The notes beneath the pieces are model-generated. The model worked only from the letters and a program-made list of their open reading frames with translations. It did no database searches and had not been told where the DNA came from. DNA of 64,000 nucleotides, from assembly GCA_016214855.1 (NCBI GenBank), contig JACRMT010000002.1, positions 1 to 64,000 on the forward strand, written 5' to 3'. This DNA comes from Nitrospirota bacterium. GTDB taxonomy: Bacteria > Nitrospirota > Thermodesulfovibrionia > Thermodesulfovibrionales > UBA6898. Shown here one piece after another: positions 1-9,816 of the stretch. Position 1 is the first letter of the stretch. Each line of letters opens with the position of its first letter. Position numbers and translations under genes: made by a program.

Positions 1-185
1 CGGAGCAGATAGAGCCGGCGCCGCGGATCGGGACCAGGCTGAGGACAGAGTTCATCAGGGGAATGGGCAAGAGAGATGATCAGTTCATCATCATCCTCGA
101 CATTGACCGGGTCTTCTCGGCCGATGAACTCTCCCTCGTGCTGGATGCAGGAAGCGCCTCGACTCCTCCTGCCGGATCTAAATAA
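1..185 (+). CDS. cheW: CheW chemotaxis adaptor, 3' end only
   Basis: The open frame runs in from the left edge and stops at 183-185. The last ~60 residues include the hydrophobic strand FIIILDIDRVFS, the typical C-terminal strand of the CheW SH3-like fold, followed by a short Ser/Pro/Gly tail. CheW couples receptors to the CheA kinase at the inner membrane. The gene lies 48 bp upstream of cheR in the same orientation, which supports the call. The start and most of the protein lie outside the window. Confidence 0.75.
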   Translation, partial: EQIEPAPRIGTRLRTEFIRGMGKRDDQFIIILDIDRVFSADELSLVLDAGSASTPPAGSK

Positions 186-233
186 TGCGTGATGCGGCTG
201 TCTGTTGAATAAGAGAAAGGGCTTTTGTAAAGA

Positions 234-1084
234 ATGAAGCGGAGCGGCATGACGGCCATATTATCGGATGCTGACTACGAACGCCTGAGAAGGGTCATTT
301 ACGATGAATGCGGCATCAAGATGACCCCTGCCAAGAAGGTGATGCTCGAGGCACGGCTCAGAAAAAGGCTGAGGAACCTCGGCATTGACTCATTTGCCGG
401 GTACTGTGAGTATCTTTTCAGCAGGGATGGCAATGAGAATGAACTGATCAACATGATCGATGTTGTAACGACGAACAAGACTGACTTTTTCCGGGAACCG
501 AAACACTTTGATTTTTTGACTTCAACAGCCGTGCCTGCATTGATAGAACTGTATGGTGCAGGTATGCGGAGAAATATGAACATCTGGTCTGCAGGCTGCT
601 CGACCGGAGAGGAGCCGTATACCATTGCCATGGCCCTGAGCGAGTTCAGAGAAACACATCCGACCTTCGAGTTCCTGATACTCGGGACCGATATTTCTAC
701 CCTGGTGCTCGAAAAGGCGCAAAAAGCCATATATAAAATGGAACGTGTTGATACGGTCCCTGCTGTCATGAAGAAGAAATATCTTCTCAGGAGCAGGGAC
801 CGGCAGAAGAATCTGGTGAGGATCGCGCCTGAAGTCAGAAAAAATGTGCGATTCCGCAGGCTGAACTTTATGGCAGAAGATTTTGAAATGCGCGAACCAA
901 TGGACCTTATCTTCTGCAGAAATGTCATTATTTACTTTGACCGTCAGACCCAGGAAAGGCTGCTTAATCGTCTGTACGACCATCTTATCCCGGGGGGATA
1001 TATGTTCATGGGCCATTCCGAAACATTGAGCGGACTGAATGTCCCCCTTCTGTCTGTCGGGAATATGATCTACAGAAAACCCTT

Positions 1085-1088
<4 letters not shown>
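234..1088 (+). CDS. cheR: Chemoreceptor glutamate methyltransferase CheR
   Basis: This 284-residue protein is the length expected for CheR, which transfers a methyl group from SAM to glutamates on chemoreceptors. Residues ~1-80 form the helical N-terminal domain. The SAM-binding motif WSAGCSTGEEPYTIAM lies near residue 120, and the conserved CRNVIIYFD block near residue 225. ATG 234 gives the full domain; an in-frame ATG at 249 (MTAILSD) is a plausible alternative and neither has a strong Shine-Dalgarno sequence. The stop overlaps the start of cheD by 4 bp (ATGA), so the two are translationally coupled. Confidence 0.95.
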
Positions 1089-2664
<1,576 letters not shown>

Positions 2665-2731
2665 TCACGATCCTGCTGTCGGAAAATACCATAACGCAGA
2701 TACGCAATGATCATTCAGAAGACGCGGAAGG

Positions 2732-5700
2732 TCATGACCGGAGCCGAAGAACCACTTCGGTTCCCCTGTCTTCCGGCGAGATGATCTCCAGCGATCCTTC
2801 GTGATCCTCCATCAGTTTTTTACAGATAGGAAGGCCGAGACCTGTGCCGCCTTTCTTTGTTGTAAAGAATGGTTCAAATATTCTTTCCAGATTCTTCTGC
2901 GGAATTCCGGGGCCGTCGTCCCCAACTCTGATCTCGGTAATATCCTCTGTCTGATTCGCTGTTATGGTGACGCGTGTCTTTGCAGCTTCCAGAGCATTGT
3001 TAATGACATTCAGCAGCACCTGGGTTATCTTGTCTCTGTCGGCGCTGATCGTCACCGACGGAGGTATCTCCACGGAGATAGTTATTGCGGCCTTCTTCCC
3101 CTTTATGTGATGTTCCAGTTCCAGGACAAGGATCCCCAGATCCATCTCCTTTATGTCAAGACGCGCCGGGCGGGTATACAGCAGCAGTTCCTCGATAAGG
3201 TTTTTCACCCTGTCGCACTCTCTGAGCATGGCGGTGATGAGGGCCAGGTGCTGAGGGTTTTCGCTTTCGCGCTCAAGGATCTGTCCTATGGAAGAGATAC
3301 CGAACAGGGGGTTCCTCACCTCATGAGCCACCCCTGAAACCACTTTTCCCATGGTCTCGAAGTATTCCTTTTTCCTGAGTTCTGCCTGCAGCTTCTTTAT
3401 CTCCGAAAGGTCGCGGAACATTACGATCAGGCATTCATTTTGATAGTATCCGCAGGGCAGCGGGGAGTTGACAAACCCTATGGGAAGAGAGCTGCTGCCA
3501 GTAAGTGTTATAGTGACCTCATTTCCCAGTGCCTGGCCCGGCGCAAGAAATACTGACGCCTCGGGATACAGCGCGGAGATCTTCTGTCCGATGACGTCAG
3601 AAACGTGTGTTTTCAGGATCCTGGCCCCGGAGCTGTTGATCTTCAGGACCAGCCCCTCGCTGTCAACGACAATAATGCCGCTTGCCGCAGCATCGAATAT
3701 CGCCTCGGAAAAGTCTTTTTCCGCCTTTAACAATTGATCTGACTGCATGCGCTCCAGTTCTGAAGATGCCCTGACAGAATACATCTGGAATATGAGCTTG
3801 CTCAGCTGCTTATCTGCGATGGGAAGCCTGTCAAGGGCAGCTACGATGCCTATCGGATTTCCCCTGGAATCGAAAAGTGGGAGTCCCATGTAGCTTTCTG
3901 CGCCCATATCAGCCAGCATCTTATCTTCAGGGAAAAGGGCCTGCACATGTTCCGGGTGACTGCAGAATGCCTTGCCGACAACGTTATCGCAAGGCGTTCC
4001 CGCAAGGGCATACTCGAAATTGTCGATGATATTTCCATCTGCACAGACCGCTACGGTCCTGACATGCCGCCTGTCTGAGGTCAATTCACCGATCTCGACG
4101 AAAGCCATTCCCAGGCTTTTGGCCATATTCAGCGCCATAGACTGAAAAAACAGTTTGCTGGATGTGCCGTACACTTTTTCATTAAGTGTCTGCAGCGCCA
4201 TATCCATTTTTTTCCGTTCGCTCACATCGCGGAAGATCGCCTGAATGACCTGTCTGCTCGAGGTATTAATAACGCTTACTGAGATATCAATAAAGGCTTG
4301 TGAGCCGTCTCCCCTGACGATAAGAAGATCTGCAGCGCTGCCTATGCCGTTAGTGGCAGTTTCCCTAAAGGCATCTGACGCATGCTGCAGCTGTTCTTTG
4401 TGAATAAGGCTTGAGAAGGGCTTCCCCAGCAATGAGCTTATCGGATATCCGAGGATGTCGACAGCCTTGGCGTTAAGCTCTATGAAATTACCTGCTGTGT
4501 CGAGCAGTACAATGCCGTCGCCAGCTTCGTTCATAAGACGACGGTATTTTTCTTCTGATGAGCGCAGGTCCTGATACAGTCCGATTGTGCGTATTGCAGC
4601 GGACGCCTGATTCGCAAAAAGAGCGAGAATGGCCTTTTCGGAGTCGGTCATATAATAATCCGATTTCCTGAAGAGGGTCATGCAGCCCTGAAAATCGTCC
4701 TGGAATATAAGAGGAACGGAAACAATATACTTAAAACCGCATTTATCTACGAAATTGCTCAGTCCGCCCATTGTCTCAAGCCTTGCTGATTCGACAGTTC
4801 TTCTTTCGGTCACTGATACGCCTATGGGAGACTTGTCGATCAGGATAGAAGGAGGGATCATTCTTTCGCAATGCAGGGATCCGTTATCAGCTCCCATCAG
4901 GAGCTCTGAGCCATAAAAGCTTGAAAAATGGAGCTCTTCGCCCTTTTTCAGCCAGAGTATGGCTGCATGCATGCTTACAAAAGGCGTGACAGAGGAAACG
5001 ATGAATTGCATCAACGACGCCATATCCAGGGTGGTCATCTTCTGCACCGAAAGATCATGGAGCTTTATCAGCCGCAGGATATCTTCTTTTTTCTCGTCCA
5101 TGAGGCGATAGTTTTCGAGCGCAGAGGAGATCTCGGCAGCGAGGATCTCGAGAGAATGGAGCGTTGAATCAGTAAGCATATGCATGTGATCAGTTCCTGC
5201 AAGCAGCACACCATAGACAGGGAAGACCGGACAATGGATGCATCCGAACATTTTCTCTTTTCCCTGAATGGACTGCCGGCTTCTGCAGAGCGTTCCGTCT
5301 ATCAGCCAGCATCGCTCGTCTACATTGCCAAAGGCCGGGCAAGTCTGGCTATAACAGAGGTTGACCTCCCGACACTTCTTTCTCTGATGCGATATGATTG
5401 GGATGACCATGAGGTGGGGATATTCTTCGGCAAAGCCCATCTTCACCGCATTTACCAGAACAGGCCTTGCTTCCAGGATCAGCCGGGAAAGGGGTTGATC
5501 GTTTGCAAGCGAGATGCCGGCAGGGCAGAGAGACCCTTCGGAGCCTTTCTTGAATACCTGGGACAGAAGCCCGGTTTCCCTGTCAACAAGACATACCGAG
5601 GCATACCCAAAGCCTAACTTGTCGATTATTGCCTCAAGAAAAAGGTCTATGCTCGGCGCAAGAGGCCGGTCGCCCCTGAATACCTCAACCGAGAGATTTG

Positions 5701-6445
5701 CCACGACTTCCAGTTCCGTTGTCCGCTGCTGCACAGCCCTCTCCAGGGTGAGGTGGGAGGTCTCGATGCTTTCTGCCATCTGGTTGAAGGTTGCAGCAAG
5801 CCTGCCGAACTCATCGTTATTGTCAGGCAGCAAGACCCTGTGCTGGTAATCTCCGGCGCTTATCTTTTCAGCGCCTGCGTTCAAGGCGGTAAGCGGCAGG
5901 AAAATCATTCTGCGGAGAATAACGATCAGCAGGCCGCTGCTGAGGGCGGCTATCACGATCGTGAAGTATATCATGTTCTTCAGGAGATCCCTTGTGACCG
6001 AAACCATCTTTTTCATCGACATGTCAACCATCAGTACGCCGAGCATCTTCTTGTCTGCTGCGTGGCACTGCTGACATGCCTTTTCATTCAGCAGCGGTGT
6101 GAAGAAGATCAGCTGTTCGCCGTCCCGCATAGTGGTCTCCTGGGGGGCAGAAAACATATCAGCCGGGACCCTGTATGCGGTTTCGCCTGCATATAACGTC
6201 CCGTCTTCTCTGAATAAAGCAACCTGAACCTCGCCCGGTATAACATGGTTGATCACCAGTTTCCTGATGACAGCCGGCTTCTTCTCAACGAGCATGAGCT
6301 CTCTGACCTCTCTTGTTATGTCGTTTGCCAGCAGGGCGGACCTGTCCCTGTCATAAGAGAGCAGGGTGGAGGTCTCTTTCCTGTCGATAAGATACGTGAG
6401 GATGCTGCAAGACAGGACTATGCCTGCCACCAGCAGAACGACCAT
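2732..6445 (-). CDS. Multi-sensor histidine kinase with periplasmic c-type haem motif
   Basis: The protein has 1237 residues. A TM segment (~1-20) is followed by a periplasmic region with CQQCH (~123-127), a covalent haem c attachment motif, then a second TM (~155-178) and a HAMP domain. Next come GAF-like domains, one holding a cysteine-rich block (~350-415) with CPAFGN, RCW, GTLC and CIHC resembling the two-CW motif of signalling proteins. PAS, GAF and PAS domains lead to HisKA with GVAHEVRNPL (His ~1040) and a HATPase domain with N (VINNALEA), G1 (DDGPGIP) and G2 (GGTGLGL) boxes. No receiver is fused and no response regulator is adjacent. The ATG at 6445 lacks a Shine-Dalgarno sequence, and the frame stays open upstream with basic codons, so the true start may be slightly earlier. 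The ligand is unknown; redox or gas sensing is an inference. Confidence 0.9.
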   Translation of the reverse strand: MVVLLVAGIVLSCSILTYLIDRKETSTLLSYDRDRSALLANDITREVRELMLVEKKPAVIRKLVINHVIPGEVQVALFREDGTLYAGETAYRVPADMFSAPQETTMRDGEQLIFFTPLLNEKACQQCHAADKKMLGVLMVDMSMKKMVSVTRDLLKNMIYFTIVIAALSSGLLIVILRRMIFLPLTALNAGAEKISAGDYQHRVLLPDNNDEFGRLAATFNQMAESIETSHLTLERAVQQRTTELEVVANLSVEVFRGDRPLAPSIDLFLEAIIDKLGFGYASVCLVDRETGLLSQVFKKGSEGSLCPAGISLANDQPLSRLILEARPVLVNAVKMGFAEEYPHLMVIPIISHQRKKCREVNLCYSQTCPAFGNVDERCWLIDGTLCRSRQSIQGKEKMFGCIHCPVFPVYGVLLAGTDHMHMLTDSTLHSLEILAAEISSALENYRLMDEKKEDILRLIKLHDLSVQKMTTLDMASLMQFIVSSVTPFVSMHAAILWLKKGEELHFSSFYGSELLMGADNGSLHCERMIPPSILIDKSPIGVSVTERRTVESARLETMGGLSNFVDKCGFKYIVSVPLIFQDDFQGCMTLFRKSDYYMTDSEKAILALFANQASAAIRTIGLYQDLRSSEEKYRRLMNEAGDGIVLLDTAGNFIELNAKAVDILGYPISSLLGKPFSSLIHKEQLQHASDAFRETATNGIGSAADLLIVRGDGSQAFIDISVSVINTSSRQVIQAIFRDVSERKKMDMALQTLNEKVYGTSSKLFFQSMALNMAKSLGMAFVEIGELTSDRRHVRTVAVCADGNIIDNFEYALAGTPCDNVVGKAFCSHPEHVQALFPEDKMLADMGAESYMGLPLFDSRGNPIGIVAALDRLPIADKQLSKLIFQMYSVRASSELERMQSDQLLKAEKDFSEAIFDAAASGIIVVDSEGLVLKINSSGARILKTHVSDVIGQKISALYPEASVFLAPGQALGNEVTITLTGSSSLPIGFVNSPLPCGYYQNECLIVMFRDLSEIKKLQAELRKKEYFETMGKVVSGVAHEVRNPLFGISSIGQILERESENPQHLALITAMLRECDRVKNLIEELLLYTRPARLDIKEMDLGILVLELEHHIKGKKAAITISVEIPPSVTISADRDKITQVLLNVINNALEAAKTRVTITANQTEDITEIRVGDDGPGIPQKNLERIFEPFFTTKKGGTGLGLPICKKLMEDHEGSLEIISPEDRGTEVVLRLRS

Positions 6446-6681
6446 GCGCTTGCCGAGTCTTGATGTTGTGATCTTACTCTCCCCTGGCCGGTTTCCCCCG
6501 GCTCTATTTATTAAGTTCCTGTTCAGCGCTGCCGTCTTATGCGGCTTCAGAGGTTGAACAAGAATAAGCAGACATCTCTCTTCCTATTAAACAAATTTAT
6601 GATATATGAATTGTGTAATGAAATCAAATCGGTATTATCACCGGGAGCTGATATTGCTTCTGCCCGTTTAAAGCGCAAGCA
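6446..6681. other. Intergenic region with no gene seen
   Basis: AT-rich DNA between the kinase gene start and the tRNA promoter. No convincing coding frame, repeat or RNA structure is visible. It must hold the kinase promoter on the minus strand, but no consensus elements stand out. Confidence 0.4.
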
Positions 6682-6711
6682 TTTACAAAACGCCCTGTTT
6701 TATGATATAAA
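6682..6711 (+). promoter_or_regulatory. Promoter of the tRNA-Gln/tRNA-Glu unit
   Basis: A -35-like TTTACA (6682-6687) and a -10-like TATAAA (6706-6711) are separated by 18 bp. The -10 ends 11 bp before the first base of tRNA-Gln, as expected for a tRNA promoter with a short leader. Confidence 0.55.
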
Positions 6712-6722
6712 ATCTATTCATT

Positions 6723-6796
6723 TGGGGAGTCGTCCAAGGGCAAGACGGCAGATTCTGGATCTGCTTATAGGGGTTCGAATCCTCTCTCCCCAGCCA
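6723..6796 (+). tRNA. tRNA-Gln (anticodon CUG)
   Basis: This 74-nt tRNA has acceptor arms TGGGGAG/CTCCCCA, a T arm with GGTTCGAATCC, and an encoded CCA. The anticodon stem GCAGA/TCTGC closes the loop TTCTGGA, giving anticodon CUG, which reads CAG. It lies 4 nt upstream of tRNA-Glu and is likely co-transcribed with it. Confidence 0.95.
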
Positions 6797-6800
6797 TAAT

Positions 6801-6876
6801 GGTCCCATCGTCTAGCGGTCTAGGACGTGGCCCTCTCAAGGCTAAAACACGGGTTCGATTCCCGTTGGGACCGCCA
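6801..6876 (+). tRNA. tRNA-Glu (anticodon CUC)
   Basis: This 76-nt tRNA has acceptor stem GGTCCCA/TGGGACC, T loop GGTTCGATTCC and encoded CCA. The anticodon loop CTCTCAA gives CUC, which reads GAG. Its 3' half (from 6833) is repeated exactly at 9704-9757, making it the attachment site of the island that follows. The tRNA itself is intact, as is usual when an element carries a copy of the tRNA 3' end. Confidence 0.95.
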
Positions 6877-6886
6877 ATCTTTTCAA
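6833..6886 (+). repeat. att-like direct repeat, left copy (54 bp)
   Basis: This covers the anticodon loop to the 3' end of tRNA-Glu plus 10 bp beyond. It is identical base for base to 9704-9757. The flanking bases differ on both sides (6832 c versus 9703 a; 6887 g versus 9758 a), so the identity block is exactly 54 bp. Confidence 0.9.
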
Positions 6887-6942
6887 GGGGTTATACGGTT
6901 TCTGCATACTGTGCTCGCCGGACCGTGATAAAAACGCGGTCT

Positions 6943-8214
6943 TCAGTTTATTCTCTCTCTGATGCTCCAATATTTCCAATAAGGGATCGCCTCAATCGCA
7001 AGGCTATCCTTTTCGAATTTTGTCTCAGTATCAAGAGTGACAAGCAGCGCCTTCTTGAGCTTGTTCCTCTCAAGGAATTTAAAGAGCGTCTTCACATCAT
7101 CCGTTCTTATCTTTTCCTTGATCTTTATCTCTACAGGCAACACGATTTTGTCATGTGCATGGATAATGTCAATCTCCTCTTTCTGCGGGGTCTTCAAGAA
7201 GAACTTCGCATCAAGGCTGTTGACAAAAAATTGCTCCAGGACCGCCGGCAACTCGGCCTGTGGATTTAGAGCTAAGGTGAAGGCCGTATTGCAGGGATAA
7301 AGCCTTTTTACCTTCTTCTCGCTGGTAAGGAGGTTTTTCGAATAGTTATAAAGCTTCTGCAGGAACAGGGCATATTCAAGGTATGAGATGTAATTCGCAA
7401 TCGTCCGCTGGTCAATGTTGAGGTCATTGCTCAGGTTTTTGTAATCAAGATAAAAACCCGGCCGTGAAGCAGTGATAGTCAGCAGCTTCATAAGGAGGTC
7501 AGGCAGATCGAGCTTAAAGGTCTGCGGGATATCCACAAAGATGACCCGCTCAAGAAGACTCTCTTTGAGATACTTCCTGAGCATTGGCTCCTCCATATCA
7601 AGGGCCTCGATAAACCCCCCGGTCTTCAGGAATACTGCCATATGCCTCTTCAGGTCCTTCTCGAAGATCTTCTCCCTCTGCTTGTCTATCCCCGCCTCTT
7701 TGAAATCAAGGTACTCCTCAAAGTCCAGCGGCTTGATCATAAAATCAAAGAATCTTCCTGCCAGGCTTTCCCTTGTGCCCTGCCACATGGTTATCTGTGC
7801 GGAGCCGGTCAGAAATATTTTTAATTTCGGGTTTGCATCATAGAGGAGTTTCACCTTTGAAGGCCAGCCCTCAAGTTTCTGTATCTCATCGAGGAAGATA
7901 TAGACTTTCTTCTTTGATATATCCTCCTGCAGCACCTCCGCCTCATACTGTTTGATGATATCTTCCAGGTCATATCTCATCTCGTCGAACGAAAAATAGA
8001 GAATATGGTAAGGGTTCGTATTCTTGCCGATGAGTTCATCCATGATCTGGTACATGAGGGTTGTCTTTCCAACCCTTCTTAGCCCAGTGAACAGCACGAT
8101 CTGGCGCTTGTCTATATAATGGACAATCTCTTTAAATATCTTTCTTTTCCGTCCGGTAAACTCAGGGGAGACCTTTCCTGTCTTCCACCAGGGGTTAAAG
8201 CTCTGTAAATCCAT
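6943..8214 (-). CDS. AAA_14/DUF4143-type ATPase
   Basis: This 423-residue protein has Walker A GLRRVGKTTL, Walker B YIFLDEIQK, a sensor-like FLTGSA motif, a helical middle and a C-terminal DUF4143 region ending in a nuclease-fold-like strand (VLPVEIK). Such archaeal-type ATPases are common in accessory DNA and most have no known function. The chosen start (8214, MDLQSFN) has GGAGAG just upstream; the frame could extend 22 codons further, but those codons overlap a 27-bp palindrome, so the shorter form is preferred. It is the largest gene of the tRNA-Glu island. A second family member starts at 63226. Confidence 0.85.
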   Translation of the reverse strand: MDLQSFNPWWKTGKVSPEFTGRKRKIFKEIVHYIDKRQIVLFTGLRRVGKTTLMYQIMDELIGKNTNPYHILYFSFDEMRYDLEDIIKQYEAEVLQEDISKKKVYIFLDEIQKLEGWPSKVKLLYDANPKLKIFLTGSAQITMWQGTRESLAGRFFDFMIKPLDFEEYLDFKEAGIDKQREKIFEKDLKRHMAVFLKTGGFIEALDMEEPMLRKYLKESLLERVIFVDIPQTFKLDLPDLLMKLLTITASRPGFYLDYKNLSNDLNIDQRTIANYISYLEYALFLQKLYNYSKNLLTSEKKVKRLYPCNTAFTLALNPQAELPAVLEQFFVNSLDAKFFLKTPQKEEIDIIHAHDKIVLPVEIKIKEKIRTDDVKTLFKFLERNKLKKALLVTLDTETKFEKDSLAIEAIPYWKYWSIRERIN

Positions 8215-8225
8215 ATACTCTCCGA

Positions 8226-8252
8226 TGTTATTGAAATTTAATTTCAATAACA
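8226..8252. promoter_or_regulatory. Perfect palindrome upstream of the ATPase (putative operator)
   Basis: The 12-bp arms TGTTATTGAAAT and ATTTCAATAACA are separated by 3 bp (TTA). It sits 12-38 bp upstream of the ATPase start. The arms are too AT-rich for a terminator; position and symmetry suggest a binding site for a dimeric repressor, perhaps self-regulation. Function is inferred. Confidence 0.5.
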
Positions 8253-8406
8253 TTATATTGCTACTGATAGATAATAGCAAGTGCGATTTGCTGCCAAAAT
8301 GAAGCGGTCCAGGACCACTAATCTTTGCTCTTGCAACTGCTCATGACAATATTCTGATGATCAACCTCGTGGCTGCGAAGTGGAGGGCGGGTGCAGCAGA
8401 CACTCC
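8253..8406. other. Gap in the island, possible gene remnant
   Basis: No complete gene is visible. On the + strand a frame ending at 8408-8410 encodes a protein-like stretch (DNILMINLVAAKW) without a start of its own. It may be the 3' end of a lost gene, but I do not recognise it. Confidence 0.25.
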
Positions 8407-8631
8407 TTAGCGGATCTTTATCAACTCATCTTTTGCCATTTCAACATCCTTGAGAATCTTTGAAAGCAGGCCCGGGCCGATAGTTTCACCTGAGTGGACC
8501 GGCACGACTGTTGCCCTGCCGTTAGGATGCTGCATGAACACATGGCTGCCCTTCTATCTGATCGAGAGAAAGCCTTTCTTCTTCAATAGGGCGACTAGCT
8601 GCTTTCCGGTAAGAGAGGGGTATTGGGTCAT
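8407..8631 (-). pseudogene. hicA: hicA toxin gene interrupted by an amber stop
   Basis: Read through, the frame gives a 74-codon HicA-type mRNA interferase with the family features: start MTQYPSLTGKQL, the double-stranded-RBD-like core, the catalytic-histidine motif GSHVFM and the tail GETIGPGLLSKILKD. Codon 26 (8554-8556) is TAG where relatives usually have a polar residue just before KGSH, so a CAG-to-TAG change is likely. No full-length toxin is expected without suppression. It overlaps hicB by 4 bp (ATGA). Confidence 0.85.
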
Positions 8632-8840
8632 ACCGCGACTTTCTGAACTCCGACAAGATGGGTCCTTGGCGATTTTCTGCCATACACTTCAAGGCAGAGT
8701 TGAATCGCTTCTTTTGTCCTTTCCAGAAGCTGGTCAAGAGACTTTGCCTGTGTATGACAGCCTGTCAATTCAGGAACTTCTGCAATAAAAAAGCCCTGCT
8801 CGTCCTGTTCGATGATTACAGTAAATTCTTTTTTCACCAT
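8628..8840 (-). CDS. hicB: HicB-family antitoxin
   Basis: This 70-residue protein has the partial RNase-H-like HicB fold: FTVIIEQDEQGFFIAEVPELTGCHTQ is a typical opening, followed by a helix with EAIQLCLE. It lacks a C-terminal DNA-binding domain, as in short HicB proteins. The start follows a strong AAGGAGG Shine-Dalgarno sequence, and its end overlaps the hicA start. Because hicA is interrupted, the antitoxin may now be an orphan. Confidence 0.88.
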   Translation of the reverse strand: MVKKEFTVIIEQDEQGFFIAEVPELTGCHTQAKSLDQLLERTKEAIQLCLEVYGRKSPRTHLVGVQKVAV

Positions 8841-8879
8841 CCACCTCCTTTTCCTGAATTATAACCGAGATAGGGTAAC

Positions 8880-9155
8880 TCAGGCTATCTTTACTTCGAG
8901 TCTCCTGCCGAGGGCATGGGCGACCTTCTCCAGGGTGGACAGCTTGATATCCTCTGCATGGTTCTCAATCCGTGAGATAGCGGTCTTCTTGGTCTTCAGT
9001 CTGTGGGCAAGTTCTTCCTGTGTCAGTCCTGCCGTCTCACGGGCCTCTTTGAGCACCACGCCAATCTTGAACTGTTCGTACCCCGCGTCATAACCCTCGG
9101 CGAATGCCTTGTCCCTCTTCTTCCTGTCATGGACATACTTTTTCAGATCACTCAT
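8880..9155 (-). CDS. XRE-family antitoxin (HigA-like)
   Basis: This 91-residue protein has a helix-turn-helix (residues ~40-90: LTQEELAHRL, KTAISRIENH, LSTLEKVAHAL). It starts in ATGA overlap with the upstream toxin gene, the toxin-first order of higBA modules. It should neutralise the toxin and repress the operon. The C-terminal LEVKIA strand is common in this group. Confidence 0.88.
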   Translation of the reverse strand: MSDLKKYVHDRKKRDKAFAEGYDAGYEQFKIGVVLKEARETAGLTQEELAHRLKTKKTAISRIENHAEDIKLSTLEKVAHALGRRLEVKIA

Positions 9156-9508
9156 CTCTTTGTCCTCCTTCGCAAATAGTCTTTTCTGTAAGTCTCGGCC
9201 CGTTCAATCTCTCGCTGAGGGGTCTTCTGCGTCTTCTTGATCAATCCGTGGGTCAGCACAACAACGGAATTGCCGTCAAAGAAGCAGAATATCCGATATG
9301 CATTCGAGCCAAGCTGTATCCTGCACTCCCATATTTCCTCAGTACTGACGAGCTTCTTGAAATATGTCGAGGGCACGACATTGAGGTCCTCAACCAGGCT
9401 CAGCACCCATGCAACTTTCTGCGCCGTCTTGCTGGACAGCGAATCGAGAAACTCCTGCACCGGGCATTTCCCGTCAACCGTTCTATAAAATGTTATGGTC
9501 TTACCCAC
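9152..9508 (-). CDS. RelE/HigB-type toxin (phage Gp49-like family)
   Basis: This 118-residue protein matches the Gp49-like/DUF891 toxins: VQEFLDSLS near the N-terminus, IWECRIQLGSNAYRIFCFF in the middle, LTHGLIKKTQKTP, and a C-terminal helix with repeated Arg/Lys. Members cleave mRNA at the ribosome. It is followed in 4-bp overlap by its XRE antitoxin. Both genes look intact, so this is the only apparently functional toxin pair on the island. Confidence 0.88.
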   Translation of the reverse strand: MGKTITFYRTVDGKCPVQEFLDSLSSKTAQKVAWVLSLVEDLNVVPSTYFKKLVSTEEIWECRIQLGSNAYRIFCFFDGNSVVVLTHGLIKKTQKTPQREIERAETYRKDYLRRRTKR

Positions 9509-9703
9509 TAAGTTATGTTAACTCCTGTGTTAACCTTTGTCAAGAAACAGCCAGAGACTGACCGTGAAGAAAACGTGAAATAAATGTGTCAAAACCCATA
9601 GAAATCTGTGGTATGATATCAAAACAAAAAAGCGGCTCAAACCCATGACTGGCAAGGGTTTTACGGGTATTTTCAAGCACTTGCACAGTTCCGTTAAATG
9701 TCA
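9509..9703. other. Non-coding right end of the island
   Basis: A stretch of ~195 bp between the higB-like start and the right att repeat. It contains a short inverted repeat (AAACCC and GGGTTT about 12 bp apart, near 9639-9663) and must contain the promoter of the toxin pair on the minus strand. No gene is supported. Confidence 0.4.
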
Positions 9704-9757
9704 CTCTCAAGGCTAAAACACGGGTTCGATTCCCGTTGGGACCGCCAATCTTTTCAA
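9704..9757 (+). repeat. att-like direct repeat, right copy (partial tRNA-Glu)
   Basis: A 54-bp exact copy of 6833-6886. It contains only the 3' part of tRNA-Glu, with no D arm or 5' acceptor strand, so it is not a functional tRNA. It marks the far junction of the island. Confidence 0.9.
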
Positions 9758-9816
9758 AAGATAAGGCCTCTGCACATCTTCCTTTATTTTTTGCTGCAAT
9801 ATAAATCGTCATAGAA

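Larger units (their letters stand above)
6887..9757. mobile_element. Small tRNA-Glu-integrated island carrying an ATPase and two toxin-antitoxin pairs
   Basis: A 2871-bp segment lies between 54-bp direct repeats derived from the tRNA-Glu 3' end, the signature left by tyrosine-recombinase integration. Its cargo, all on the minus strand, is an AAA_14/DUF4143 ATPase, hicB with a broken hicA, and a higB/higA-type pair. No integrase, excisionase or replication gene is present, so the element is either a decayed remnant or mobilised in trans. What lies beyond (dinB/lexA) looks chromosomal. Confidence 0.75.

Noticed and set aside
8281-8410. Gene fragment on the + strand (ALATAHDNILMINLVAAKW)
   Set aside because: The frame looks protein-like but has no start, and I cannot match it to a family. 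It is recorded only as a possible remnant.
9540-9812. 90-codon minus-strand frame containing GGPNGNRTRV
   Set aside because: This peptide is the antisense reading of the duplicated tRNA-Glu 3' end, a familiar false gene call. No protein family or Shine-Dalgarno sequence supports it.
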